This document shows positions 28,199-36,942 of a stretch of 64,000 bases of DNA, in pieces. The translations under genes and the position numbers were made by a program. Under the pieces are notes generated by a model that saw only the letters and a program-made list of their open reading frames with translations, had not been told where the DNA came from and made no database searches. The stretch comes from an uncultured Lachnospiraceae bacterium (GTDB lineage Bacteria; Bacillota; Clostridia; Lachnospirales; Lachnospiraceae), in NCBI GenBank assembly GCA_910589075.1, contig CAJUSK010000028.1, forward strand, positions 62,001 through 126,000. Direction: 5' to 3'. Numbering within the stretch: position 1 is the stretch's first letter; every line of letters begins with the position of its first letter.

Positions 28199-29281
28199 AT
28201 GAGAACGTATCTGGTAACAGGCGGCGCCGGATTTATCGGCTCCAATTATATTCACTACATGTTCAGAAAATACGGAGATTCTATCCGTATCATCAATGTG
28301 GATGCGTTGACCTATGCAGGCAATCCGGAAAATTTAAAGGAAGTGGAAGACCGTGACAACTATATCTTTATCCGGGCCGATATCTGTGATAAAGAGGCAA
28401 TTTCCCGGATTTTTGCCGGATATGATATAGACCGGGTGGTGCATTTCGCGGCGGAAAGTCATGTGGACAGGAGCATTAAGAATCCGGAAGTGTTTGTACA
28501 GACCAATGTGCTGGGTACGGCGGTTATGTTGAACTGTGCCAGAGAGGCATGGGAAAATCCGGATGGCACATATAAAGAGGGAAAACGGTTTTTGCATGTG
28601 TCTACGGATGAGGTGTATGGTTCCCTGGAAGAGGACGGCGGATATTTTTACGAGACTACGCCCTATGCGCCCCACAGCCCTTATTCTGCCAGCAAGGCTT
28701 CTTCCGATATGCTGGTCAAGGCTTATATGGATACTTATAAATTTCCGGCCAACATTACCAACTGTTCCAACAATTACGGTCCCTATCAGTTCCCGGAAAA
28801 ACTCATTCCCCTGATTATCAACAATGCATTGCAGGGGAAAAAGCTGCCGGTCTACGGAGACGGAAAAAATGTCAGAGACTGGCTGTATGTGGAAGACCAT
28901 GCCAAAGCCATTGATATGGTACAGGAGCAGGGACGCCTGTTTGAGACGTATAATATCGGCGGCCACAATGAAAAACAGAACATCGAGATTATCCATATCA
29001 TTATAGAAACCTTGCAGGAGATGTTGTCTGACGATGATCCCCGCAGAGCGCTTGTTTCCAAAGATCTGATTACGTATGTGGAGGATCGGAAAGGGCACGA
29101 TCGGCGGTATGCGATTGCGCCGGACAAAATCAAAAAAGAAATTGGCTGGGAACCTGAAACAATGTTTAAAGAAGGTATCCGCCTGACGATTCAGTGGTAT
29201 TTTGAGCATGAAGACTGGATGAAAAACGTTACAAGCGGCGAGTACCAGAAGTATTACAACGATATGTATGATGTAAAATAA
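28199..29281 (+). CDS. rfbB: dTDP-glucose 4,6-dehydratase
   Basis: 360 residues from ATG 28199 with GAAGGGA upstream; the longer open frame from 28139 adds a non-homologous 20-residue leader. GGAGFIG at 8-14 binds NAD, VSTDEVYGS and YSASK are the catalytic blocks, and the PYAPHSPYSASKASSD and NNYGPYQFPEKLIPL stretches are diagnostic of RmlB. It makes dTDP-4-keto-6-deoxyglucose for dTDP-L-rhamnose. Family length normal (about 340-360). Next to rfbA and rfbC. Confidence 0.95.
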   Translation: MRTYLVTGGAGFIGSNYIHYMFRKYGDSIRIINVDALTYAGNPENLKEVEDRDNYIFIRADICDKEAISRIFAGYDIDRVVHFAAESHVDRSIKNPEVFVQTNVLGTAVMLNCAREAWENPDGTYKEGKRFLHVSTDEVYGSLEEDGGYFYETTPYAPHSPYSASKASSDMLVKAYMDTYKFPANITNCSNNYGPYQFPEKLIPLIINNALQGKKLPVYGDGKNVRDWLYVEDHAKAIDMVQEQGRLFETYNIGGHNEKQNIEIIHIIIETLQEMLSDDDPRRALVSKDLITYVEDRKGHDRRYAIAPDKIKKEIGWEPETMFKEGIRLTIQWYFEHEDWMKNVTSGEYQKYYNDMYDVK

Positions 29282-29289
29282 AGACGCAA

Positions 29290-29325
29290 AAAGAAGGGTT
29301 ATGAGCAGTAAAATAAGCCTTCTTT
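29290..29325 (+). terminator. hairpin between rfbB and rfbA
   Basis: AAAGAAGG-G-TTAT (29290-29302) pairs with ATAAG-CCTTCTTT (29313-29325), 12 of 13 positions, loop 10 bases, ending in TTT. Could be an attenuator within the rfb operon or a partial terminator. Confidence 0.5.
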
Positions 29326-29347
29326 CTGCACGTTGGGAGGTAGCAAC

Positions 29348-30217
29348 ATGAAAGGAATCATATTGGCAGGCGGTTCCGGCACCCGCCTGTATCCATTGAC
29401 AAAGGCCATATCCAAACAGATTATGCCGGTATATGACAAACCTATGATCTATTACCCCCTTTCCACACTGATGCTGGCCGGCATACGGGAGATATTGATT
29501 ATTTCCACACGCAGGGATGTAAAGGTGTTTGAAGAACTGCTGGGCGATGGCGCACAGCTTGGACTGCGTATTGAATATGCAGTGCAGGAAGTACCCCGGG
29601 GACTTGCGGACGCGTTTATTATCGGCGGGGACTTTATCGGAAATGACAGAGCAGCGCTGGTACTGGGAGACAATATTTTCTATGGTCAGAGTTTTTCCAG
29701 GGTGCTGAAAGCTGCTGCGGAACGGGAGAAGGGCGCTACGATTTTCGGGTATTATGTAAGAGATCCCAAAGAATACGGTGTTGTGGAATTCGACGAAAAC
29801 GGCAGGGCGCTGTCTATCGAAGAAAAACCGGAGAAACCCAAAAGCAACTATGCTGTTCCGGGGCTTTATTTTTACGACAATGATGTGGTGGAAATTGCCA
29901 AACATGTGAAACCCTCCGCAAGAGGAGAAATAGAAATTACAAGTATCAACAATGAATACCTGCGGCGGGGCACTCTTCATGTGGAAACACTGGGCAGGGG
30001 CTTTGCATGGCTTGATACAGGGAACCATGATTCTCTGCTGGATGCCTCCGATTTTGTTGCGGCGGTGCAGAAGCGGCAGGGCCTTTATATTTCCTGCATT
30101 GAAGAGATTGCGTACAGAAGGCATTTTATTTCAAGGGAGCAGCTTCTTGCACTGGCAGAGCCCTTGATGAAAACCAACTACGGACAATATCTGGTAGAGG
30201 TCGCCAATGGACTCTAA
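29348..30217 (+). CDS. rfbA: glucose-1-phosphate thymidylyltransferase
   Basis: 289 residues from ATG 29348 with GGGAGG upstream. GGSGTRLYPLTKAISKQ at 9-25 is the nucleotide-binding signature, and VLGDNIFYGQ, EEKPEKPKSNYAVPGLYFYD and FAWLDTGNHDSL are the conserved RmlA blocks. It joins dTTP and glucose-1-phosphate, first step of dTDP-rhamnose synthesis. Family length exact. Glucose-1-phosphate may come from the phosphoglucomutase at 41036. The GH25 gene starts inside its last 11 bases. Confidence 0.96.
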   Translation: MKGIILAGGSGTRLYPLTKAISKQIMPVYDKPMIYYPLSTLMLAGIREILIISTRRDVKVFEELLGDGAQLGLRIEYAVQEVPRGLADAFIIGGDFIGNDRAALVLGDNIFYGQSFSRVLKAAAEREKGATIFGYYVRDPKEYGVVEFDENGRALSIEEKPEKPKSNYAVPGLYFYDNDVVEIAKHVKPSARGEIEITSINNEYLRRGTLHVETLGRGFAWLDTGNHDSLLDASDFVAAVQKRQGLYISCIEEIAYRRHFISREQLLALAEPLMKTNYGQYLVEVANGL

Positions 30218-31451
30218 ACTCAGGCGGATTACCATATTCTGTACAGTGATCATGCTGATTCTGGTATCGGGAACTGCGGCGGGCATTTATTTCCTGCAAA
30301 AGCAGGGCTATCGGCCTGCTTCTGCGGCAAAAGGGACAAATGGAGCCAATGGAGCAAAAGCGGCGGATCCGGAAGAAGCAGTGGATTATTCTGCGTTTCT
30401 TGGCGATGAGACATTTTTTGACCGTGACAAGTCAGATTATGAGAAATTGTTGGAACATACAGGGAAGAAACTGAACCTCTTTGCCACTTCCGTGGAAAAA
30501 GATCTGCGTGTGCAGATATTGAACGAACTGGGTGAACTGGTAACGGGTGAAGAACTGTATATTACTTTGAACGGCGAAGAATATAAAGACCTGGATCAGG
30601 ATGGCATTGTCTATATCGGTGATTTATCTCCGGGAGAATATGAGGTGGCTTTGAAAGCGCTGGAGGATTACAAGGTACCTTCGACCCCGCTGTCCATCCA
30701 TGTCAAAGAAAACGTGGAATATACACCCATTGATGATATTTCTCTGCTGATTAAGACAGAGGATGATATTGATGCGGAAAAAGAGGATACAAAGAAGGGG
30801 GATGCGGATTCAGACAAGACAGAGCTGACAGACATTCAACGGACCGAGGGGAATCAGAGTTTCGGCATTGACGTATCCAAATGGAATAAGGAAATTGACT
30901 GGGAAGCGGTGAAAGCAGCAGGTGTGGATTTTGCCATTATCCGTTGTGGATACAGAGGTTCCGTAACGGGTACGCTGGTGGAGGATCCCTACTTTTACCA
31001 AAACGTACAGGGCGCCAGGGCCGCAGGCGTGAAGGTAGGACTATACTTTTTCACCCAGGCGGTGAATGCGGTGGAGGCAGTGGAAGAGGCCAGTATGGTA
31101 CTGTGCCTGAATAACGGCCTGCCGCTGGATTATCCGATTTTTATTGATACGGAAGGCGCAGGCGGAAACGGACGGGCGGACGGACTGGACGTGAATACCC
31201 GGACAGAAGTCTGCGAAGCGTTCTGTCAAACCATTGAAAGCGCAGGATACCAGGGAGGTATTTACGCTTCCAGAAACTGGTATTATAATAAACTGGATAT
31301 GACAAAACTGGATTCCAATGTTATCTGGCTGGCAGAGTACAGAGAGTATCCTCAGTATGAGGGAAAATATCAGTTGTGGCAGTATACATCCAGTGGTTCC
31401 ATAGACGGAATCGAAGGGCGGGTAGACTTCAATATCAGCTATTTGCCTTAA
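30207..31451 (+). CDS. membrane-anchored GH25 lysozyme-like protein
   Basis: 414 residues: short basic N-terminus, helix at about 8-29, acidic stretch, SpaA-like domain (about 90-175) and a GH25 domain (218-414). GIDVSKWN with Asp222 and FIDTEG with Asp314 and Glu316 keep the catalytic pattern. A slimmer paralogue of the 25017 protein, lacking the Ig-like and wall-binding modules. Its start overlaps rfbA by 11 bases, so it is coupled to rhamnose synthesis. Probable role: local cutting of peptidoglycan at sites where glycan is attached; inferred. Confidence 0.85.
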   Translation: MDSKLRRITIFCTVIMLILVSGTAAGIYFLQKQGYRPASAAKGTNGANGAKAADPEEAVDYSAFLGDETFFDRDKSDYEKLLEHTGKKLNLFATSVEKDLRVQILNELGELVTGEELYITLNGEEYKDLDQDGIVYIGDLSPGEYEVALKALEDYKVPSTPLSIHVKENVEYTPIDDISLLIKTEDDIDAEKEDTKKGDADSDKTELTDIQRTEGNQSFGIDVSKWNKEIDWEAVKAAGVDFAIIRCGYRGSVTGTLVEDPYFYQNVQGARAAGVKVGLYFFTQAVNAVEAVEEASMVLCLNNGLPLDYPIFIDTEGAGGNGRADGLDVNTRTEVCEAFCQTIESAGYQGGIYASRNWYYNKLDMTKLDSNVIWLAEYREYPQYEGKYQLWQYTSSGSIDGIEGRVDFNISYLP

Positions 31452-31464
31452 AATAAACCTGTGA

Positions 31465-31489
31465 GGACAGCGCACCTGTTGCGTTGTCC
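31465..31489 (+). other. small hairpin after the GH25 gene
   Basis: GGACAGCGCA (31465-31474) and TGCGTTGTCC (31480-31489) pair with one G-U around a 5-base loop. No T-run. The 160 bases between the genes show nothing else apart from the RBS of rfbC. Confidence 0.4.
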
Positions 31490-31611
31490 GTACATAGGCT
31501 TGGAATCCGATGGGCTGCAAAAGGCAATTACGGAATTGACTGCATGAGTCAAAGCTGAAGCATAAGAAAAATGCAGCCATACAGGCAGATTATCATAAGG
31601 AGCGAGGAGAT

Positions 31612-32175
31612 ATGGGAAAGATAACAGTAGAGACATGTGATATAGAAGGCCTTAAAATCATTACCCCCACAGTATTTGGTGATGAAAGAGGCTATTTTAT
31701 GGAAACCTATAACTATAACGATTTCAAAGCGGCAGGCATTGACCAGGTGTTTGTACAGGATAACCAGTCTGCCTCCAGAAAAGGTGTGCTGCGGGGACTG
31801 CATTTTCAGATCCGTTATCCCCAGGATAAGCTGGTTCGGGTGGTAAGCGGCGAAGTATACGATGTGGCCGTGGATTTACGGGAAGGCTCAGAAACATTCG
31901 GTAAATGGTTCGGCGTACATCTTTCAGCAGAAAACAAAAAGCAGTTCTTTATACCTAAAAACTTTGCCCATGGTTTCCTGGTGCTTTCCGACTATGCGGA
32001 ATTTGCTTACAAATGCACAGATTTTTATCATCCCAATGACGAAGGCGGCCTTCTCTGGAGCGATCCGGATCTTGCCGTTAACTGGCCCATACCGGAGGGC
32101 ATGGAACTGATTATTTCTGACAAGGATCAAGTATGGCAGGGAATCAAAGCATTTACTGAAGGAAAAAGGATGTAA
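31612..32175 (+). CDS. rfbC: dTDP-4-dehydrorhamnose 3,5-epimerase
   Basis: 187 residues with AAGGAGCGAGGAG before the ATG. FGDERGYFMETYN, QDNQSASRKGVLRGLHFQ (catalytic His), VRVVSGEVYDVAVDLR and FIPKNFAHGF are RmlC signatures. Product is dTDP-4-keto-L-rhamnose; the last enzyme, rfbD, is not in this window. The stop shares its last base with the start of the exporter permease (TAATG), so the two are translated together. Confidence 0.96.
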   Translation: MGKITVETCDIEGLKIITPTVFGDERGYFMETYNYNDFKAAGIDQVFVQDNQSASRKGVLRGLHFQIRYPQDKLVRVVSGEVYDVAVDLREGSETFGKWFGVHLSAENKKQFFIPKNFAHGFLVLSDYAEFAYKCTDFYHPNDEGGLLWSDPDLAVNWPIPEGMELIISDKDQVWQGIKAFTEGKRM

Positions 32176-33170
32176 TGAAAAAACGGAAACTGTCCAAGAA
32201 AGCGAATATTATATTGGTTTCCATTGTTGCGCTGGCGTTGTTGACTGTCATTCTTCTGCATCGGAATCCCTTTGCGATTCCCCATGAAGAGACGGTCAAG
32301 AAATGCGTTGCAGGGGCAATTATTGTGATCAGCGTAATTCTGTATGGCGTATTGTATGATAAGATTATCGTATTGCCGTCGGAATTATATCAGAACCGCC
32401 GACTGATCTGGAAACTGGCCAAAAATGATTTTAAAACAAGGTTTGCCGGTTCCTATCTGGGGATTGTCTGGGCATTTGTACAGCCGGTGGTCACCATACT
32501 TGTTTACTGGATCGTATTTGAAAAAGGGCTGAATGCGAAGGCCGAGATGCTGGCTGACGGCACCGAGGCCCCCTATGTGCTTTGGCTGACAGCGGGGCTG
32601 GTTCCCTGGTTTTACTTTTCCGAAGCCCTCAGCAACGGGACCACCGCATTGCTGGAATACAACTACCTTGTGAAAAAGGTCGTATTTAAAATCAGCATTC
32701 TGCCGATTATCAAGATCATCGCGGCAACATTTATCCACGGTTTTTTTGTGTTATTTATGCTGCTGTTATATATGGCCCATGGGTTTTTCCCGGATGCCTA
32801 TACGCTGCAGCTTCTGTATTACAGCTTTTGCCTGTTTATATTTGTGCTGGGGATTTCCTATGCGACCTGCGCTGTTGTCATATTTTTCCGGGACCTCACC
32901 CATATGATTGCCATTGTTCTACAAGTGGGCATGTGGGCGACCCCCATACTATGGGCGCTGGACAGAGTCCCCCAGCAATACCAGATACTGTTTAAACTCA
33001 ACCCCATGTTTTACATCGTCAACGGCTACCGTAGCGCCATGCTGGAAAAGACCTGGTTCTGGGAGGACTTTTATTCCACCATGTTTTTCTGGATTATAAC
33101 AGCTGTTATTTTCGGAATCGGAGCCCTAATCTTCAAACGCCTCAAGATACACTTTGCGGATATGCTATGA
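32175..33170 (+). CDS. ABC-2 polysaccharide exporter permease (Wzm/TagG-like)
   Basis: 331 residues. Residues 1-70 carry two extra N-terminal helices; the rest is the ABC-2 permease: YQNRRLIWKLAKNDFKTRFAGSYLGIVWAFVQP is the usual cytoplasmic entry helix, then six helices with WATPILW and NPMFYIVNGYR near the end. It forms the membrane part of the exporter with the ATPase at 33552, although 381 non-coding bases separate them. About 60-70 residues longer than usual Wzm. Confidence 0.88.
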   Translation: MKKRKLSKKANIILVSIVALALLTVILLHRNPFAIPHEETVKKCVAGAIIVISVILYGVLYDKIIVLPSELYQNRRLIWKLAKNDFKTRFAGSYLGIVWAFVQPVVTILVYWIVFEKGLNAKAEMLADGTEAPYVLWLTAGLVPWFYFSEALSNGTTALLEYNYLVKKVVFKISILPIIKIIAATFIHGFFVLFMLLLYMAHGFFPDAYTLQLLYYSFCLFIFVLGISYATCAVVIFFRDLTHMIAIVLQVGMWATPILWALDRVPQQYQILFKLNPMFYIVNGYRSAMLEKTWFWEDFYSTMFFWIITAVIFGIGALIFKRLKIHFADML

Positions 33171-33551
33171 GCGCTGCAAATTCATAAAAACAGGTCAGCC
33201 CCGTGCCTGCACGGGAGCGGACATGCTTTTATGAATTTATGGTGCGAATGCCGCGAGCGAGATGAAGCGAAGCGGAATCGAGCTGCGGCATTCGCGCAGC
33301 GCGGCGTAAAGGAAGCCAACACCCAAAAAACCGGGCGCAAGCCACAGACTTCGCAGCGATTTCGCAGCGATGCGGCGCAAAGGAAGTCACTCCTTCCTAC
33401 CCACCGCGCCCGGGCGCAGCCCCCTGCAACCACGCGGCGTAAAGGAAGCCCCCCCAAAAAAAACGCCCCACCCCGCAAGCCCCCACAACCACGCAACATA
33501 AAGGGCAACTCACACCCCTCCCCAAAAGAACCAAACAGAAAAGGAGCCTAA
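33171..33551. other. C-rich structured intergenic tract with decaying repeats
   Basis: Two stems come first: 33178-33189 with 33227-33238 (12 bp perfect, enclosing CCCGTG/CACGGG at 33200-33205/33210-33215), then GCGAATGCCGC 33244-33254 with 33285-33295 (11 bp perfect). Next come four copies of a 17-base motif close to GCGGCGTAAAGGAAGCC at 33301, 33372, 33434 and 33493, the last decayed, 59-71 bases apart. The plus strand is strongly C-rich after 33390. A 106-codon open frame crosses it but is low complexity, with no RBS. It splits the wzm and wzt genes, which usually abut. Confidence 0.65.
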
Positions 33552-34898
33552 ATGGAGCAGAAAATCGCCATTTCCGTCAGGGATCTGAACAAAATATATA
33601 AACTGTATGACAAACCCATGGACAGGCTGAAAGAAGCGCTGGGGCTGTCCCGCAAAAAGCGGTACAAAGAGCATTATGCCCTGCGGAATGTGAATATGGA
33701 AATTCACCAGGGTGAGACGGTAGGGATTATCGGCACAAATGGCTCCGGCAAATCCACCATTTTAAAAATTATCACCGGCGTTTTAAACCCCACTTCCGGC
33801 AGTGTGGAAGTGGACGGGCGGATTTCCGCACTTCTGGAGCTGGGCGCCGGATTTAATATGGAATATAACGGAATCGAAAATATTTATCTCAACGGCACCA
33901 TGATCGGATTTTCCAGAGAGGAAATTGATGCAAAACTGGAAGGTATACTGGAATTTGCCGATATTGGGGATTATGTATACCAACCGGTAAAAACCTATTC
34001 CAGCGGTATGTTTGTGCGGCTTGCCTTTGCGGTTGCCATCAATATTGATCCGGAAATCCTGATTGTGGATGAAGCCCTGTCCGTAGGCGACGTATTCTTC
34101 CAGGCAAAATGCTATCATAAATTCGAAGAGTTCAAGAACATGGGAAAGACAATCCTGTTTGTCAGCCATGACCTCAGCAGCGTAAGCAGATATTGCGACC
34201 GTGTGGTACTTTTGAATAAAGGTGAAAAACTGTCGGAAGGTTCCCCAAAAGAGATGATTGATATTTACAAACGGGTGCTGGTGGGACAGTATACCGTTCA
34301 CGATGAAGCCGAGCACGGCGTCAATCTGTTGGAGGACGAGCAAGTCAGCAGTGCGGCCAGAAATGCCGGCAGCGGGGGTGAAAAAGCGGCGGAGAGCAAA
34401 CATACGCAACAGCAGGGAACATGCGAAGAAGGCGCGCAGGAAAAATCCGTGGATACGCTGGATTATGGTACGAAACAGGCGGTGATAACAGAGTATTATA
34501 TGACGGATGAGTCTGGCGTTCACACCAATGCGGTCATGAAAGGAAGCCGGTTCTCCGTGCATATGAAAGCTGTGTTCCATGAGGATCTGCCTGCGCCGAT
34601 TTTTGCATGTTCTATCAAGAATGCATTGGGTGTGGAGATAACGGGCACCAATTCCATGGTGGAGAAGACGTTTTTGGAGCCGGTGCATGCCGGTGCAGTA
34701 AAGGAAGCGGTATTTACCCAGAAGATGAACCTGCAGGGAGGAGAATATCTGATTTCCCTGGGATTGACCGGTTATGAAGGTGATCGGTTTGCCGTATACC
34801 ACAGACTCTATGATGTGATGGATATTACGGTAATCTCTGATAAAAATACGGTCGGATACTATGATATGGAATCGGAAGTAACAGTAAAGGATGCGTAA
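33552..34898 (+). CDS. ABC exporter ATPase with C-terminal carbohydrate-binding-like domain (Wzt-like)
   Basis: 448 residues. Walker A GTNGSGKST at 61-69, signature TYSSGMFVRLAFA, Walker B ILIVDEAL and the switch His in FVSHD. After about residue 245 a low-complexity linker (about 260-300) leads to a beta-rich domain of about 140 residues, as in Wzt of the O9a type, where it reads the capped end of the polymer. RBS AAAAGGAGCC precedes the ATG. With the permease at 32175 it makes the exporter. The next gene is a WbdD-like enzyme. Confidence 0.92.
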   Translation: MEQKIAISVRDLNKIYKLYDKPMDRLKEALGLSRKKRYKEHYALRNVNMEIHQGETVGIIGTNGSGKSTILKIITGVLNPTSGSVEVDGRISALLELGAGFNMEYNGIENIYLNGTMIGFSREEIDAKLEGILEFADIGDYVYQPVKTYSSGMFVRLAFAVAINIDPEILIVDEALSVGDVFFQAKCYHKFEEFKNMGKTILFVSHDLSSVSRYCDRVVLLNKGEKLSEGSPKEMIDIYKRVLVGQYTVHDEAEHGVNLLEDEQVSSAARNAGSGGEKAAESKHTQQQGTCEEGAQEKSVDTLDYGTKQAVITEYYMTDESGVHTNAVMKGSRFSVHMKAVFHEDLPAPIFACSIKNALGVEITGTNSMVEKTFLEPVHAGAVKEAVFTQKMNLQGGEYLISLGLTGYEGDRFAVYHRLYDVMDITVISDKNTVGYYDMESEVTVKDA

Positions 34899-34899
34899 T

Positions 34900-36942
34900 A
34901 TGACTGAGACAATGGGAAAGATTGTGATAGATGACACCTGTTATCCGGGAGAAGATCTCTATTGTGATGGCGCAGTAGAGGATGAGATACTGGAAATCGT
35001 TAAAACACAGCAGCCCGGTGCGTACGGGAGGGTGATAGAAGAGCGAAAAAGCTGGCCGATACTCTATCATCTCTCTCATTTGCGTGAAAATATCATAAGC
35101 TGGATTCCGGTGAAAAAGACAGACAAAGTATTGGAGGTCGGTTCCGGCTGCGGCGCGATTACCGGTGCGCTGGCGGAAATGGCGGGGAGTGTTACCTGCG
35201 TGGAACTGTCCAAAAAGAGGAGTCTGATCAATGCCCATCGCCATCCGTCCTGTGAGAATGTAACCATAAAGCTGGGCAATTTTCAGGAACTGGAACCAAC
35301 CCTTGCCTGTGATTATGATTACATTTTTTTAATTGGTGTATTTGAGTATGCGCAGAGTTATATCGGGGGTAAAAATCCCTATGAAACGTTTATGCAGATT
35401 ATGAAAAAGCATCTGTCTCCTGGCGGACGGCTGGTGATTGCCATAGAAAGCCGGCTGGGACTGAAATACTGGGCAGGGTGCAGAGAAGACCACACAGGTG
35501 CTTTTTTTGATGGGATTGCAAACTACCCGGCAGGCGGCGGTGTGCGCACATTTACCAGAAAAGCGTTGGAAGACATCGTAAGGGCCAGTGGGATAACGGA
35601 GTATTCCTTTTATTATCCCTATCCCGATTACAAGTTTATGACCTGTCTGTATTCGGACAGGCGACTGCCAAAAGTGGGAGAACTGACAGATAATATACGG
35701 AACTTTGACAGATCCAGGCTGTATCTGTTTGATGAAAAACACGCCTTTGACAGTCTTATCAGGGAAGGGCTGTTCCCCTGGTTTTCCAATTCCTATGTGT
35801 TGATCACCGGCCCCGAGCTGCCTGTGGTATATGCCAGATTTTCCAATGACCGTGCGCCTAAGTATTCCATCCGGACAGAAATCCGGGAGACGGAGAGCGG
35901 GATGGAAGTGCGCAAGATACCCATGGATAAAGAAGCCTTCGAACATGTAAAAAAATTGCCGGAAAGCTGCCGTAAGCTGGAAGAAGCCTATGCAGGGAGC
36001 GGGTTGAAAATCAACGCGTGCCATATGGACGGCCAGGAAGCGGTGTTTGAATATTTACAGGGGCATACCCTGGAGGAACGATTGGATGATTGTCTGGAGC
36101 GGGAAGACAGGGAAGGATTCCGGGCTTTGTTTGATGCATATCGCAGACTGGTGGAATATCCCCGTCAGACGGATGTATCTAATTATGATCTGATTTTTTC
36201 CAATCTGATTATTACCGGCCAGGAGTGGAATTTGATTGATTATGAATGGTGCAGGGAAGCGTCTGCCAGAGAGATTGTGGCCAGGGCACTGTACTGTTAT
36301 GCCCTGGGGTCGAAAAAGCGGAAACAGATCTGTGTGGAGTTAATGGATGAACTGGGATATGATGAGATCCGGTTCAATAAGACTGAGGTAAAGGAACGGG
36401 AATTTCAGAAATTTACCACAGGAAAACGAAAATCCATGACGGAAATCAGAAAGGATCTGAACCATCCACTGGTTCCTGTGGAACCTTTGTGCGGGGATTA
36501 TGTAAGGGCACAGGAGCGGAACCGGATACAGATATATGAGGATATGGGTGAAGGATTTCTGGAGGAGACATCCTTTTTCATGCTGGAAGGCTATCGTGAA
36601 AATGAACCGCTGCGGTTGGAGATTCCGGACAAACCGGGACGCAGGGCCCTCCGCCTTGACCCGGCCCTGGATTTTTGCATGGTGAGAGTGGCATCCCTTC
36701 TGATAGACGGAAAACCATATGCCCTGAATGATAAGCATATCGAATGCAATGGCAGGCTGCTTTCGGGAGATACCATTGTATTTGCCACCGATGATCCCGG
36801 TATGACCATCCTTTTGCCCGGCGGTGTTGAGATGGAACTGGAAATTATCCGTATTACAAGAGAAATGGCTGAAAGCATCGGTTGTAAGCAAAACGGGGAA
36901 AAGCACAGGAAGCAAAAAGGATTGGCATGGTTCGGAAAATAA
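34900..36942 (+). CDS. methyltransferase fused to a kinase-like domain (WbdD-like chain terminator candidate)
   Basis: 680 residues from ATG 34900, 1 base after the Wzt stop (ATG 34891 is less likely by RBS spacing). Residues 75-220 are a class I SAM methyltransferase: LEVGSGCG (78-85), an acidic end of strand 2 (CVELSKK) and LIGVFEYA. Residues about 310-480 look like a small-molecule or protein kinase fold: YDLIFSN gives Asp430 and Asn435 (catalytic-loop DxxxxN) and IDYEW gives Asp447 in place of DFG. Residues 540-660 are a beta-rich domain. The order matches WbdD, which adds methyl phosphate to stop O-polysaccharide growth. Downstream overlap of 16 bases with the GT gene. Confidence 0.75.
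   Translation: MTETMGKIVIDDTCYPGEDLYCDGAVEDEILEIVKTQQPGAYGRVIEERKSWPILYHLSHLRENIISWIPVKKTDKVLEVGSGCGAITGALAEMAGSVTCVELSKKRSLINAHRHPSCENVTIKLGNFQELEPTLACDYDYIFLIGVFEYAQSYIGGKNPYETFMQIMKKHLSPGGRLVIAIESRLGLKYWAGCREDHTGAFFDGIANYPAGGGVRTFTRKALEDIVRASGITEYSFYYPYPDYKFMTCLYSDRRLPKVGELTDNIRNFDRSRLYLFDEKHAFDSLIREGLFPWFSNSYVLITGPELPVVYARFSNDRAPKYSIRTEIRETESGMEVRKIPMDKEAFEHVKKLPESCRKLEEAYAGSGLKINACHMDGQEAVFEYLQGHTLEERLDDCLEREDREGFRALFDAYRRLVEYPRQTDVSNYDLIFSNLIITGQEWNLIDYEWCREASAREIVARALYCYALGSKKRKQICVELMDELGYDEIRFNKTEVKEREFQKFTTGKRKSMTEIRKDLNHPLVPVEPLCGDYVRAQERNRIQIYEDMGEGFLEETSFFMLEGYRENEPLRLEIPDKPGRRALRLDPALDFCMVRVASLLIDGKPYALNDKHIECNGRLLSGDTIVFATDDPGMTILLPGGVEMELEIIRITREMAESIGCKQNGEKHRKQKGLAWFGK

Noticed and set aside
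33231..33551. 106-codon plus-strand open frame between the permease and ATPase genes
   Set aside because: Low-complexity, Pro/Lys/Arg-rich translation of a C-rich repeat tract, no ribosome binding site, and the reverse strand is also open; treated as non-coding.
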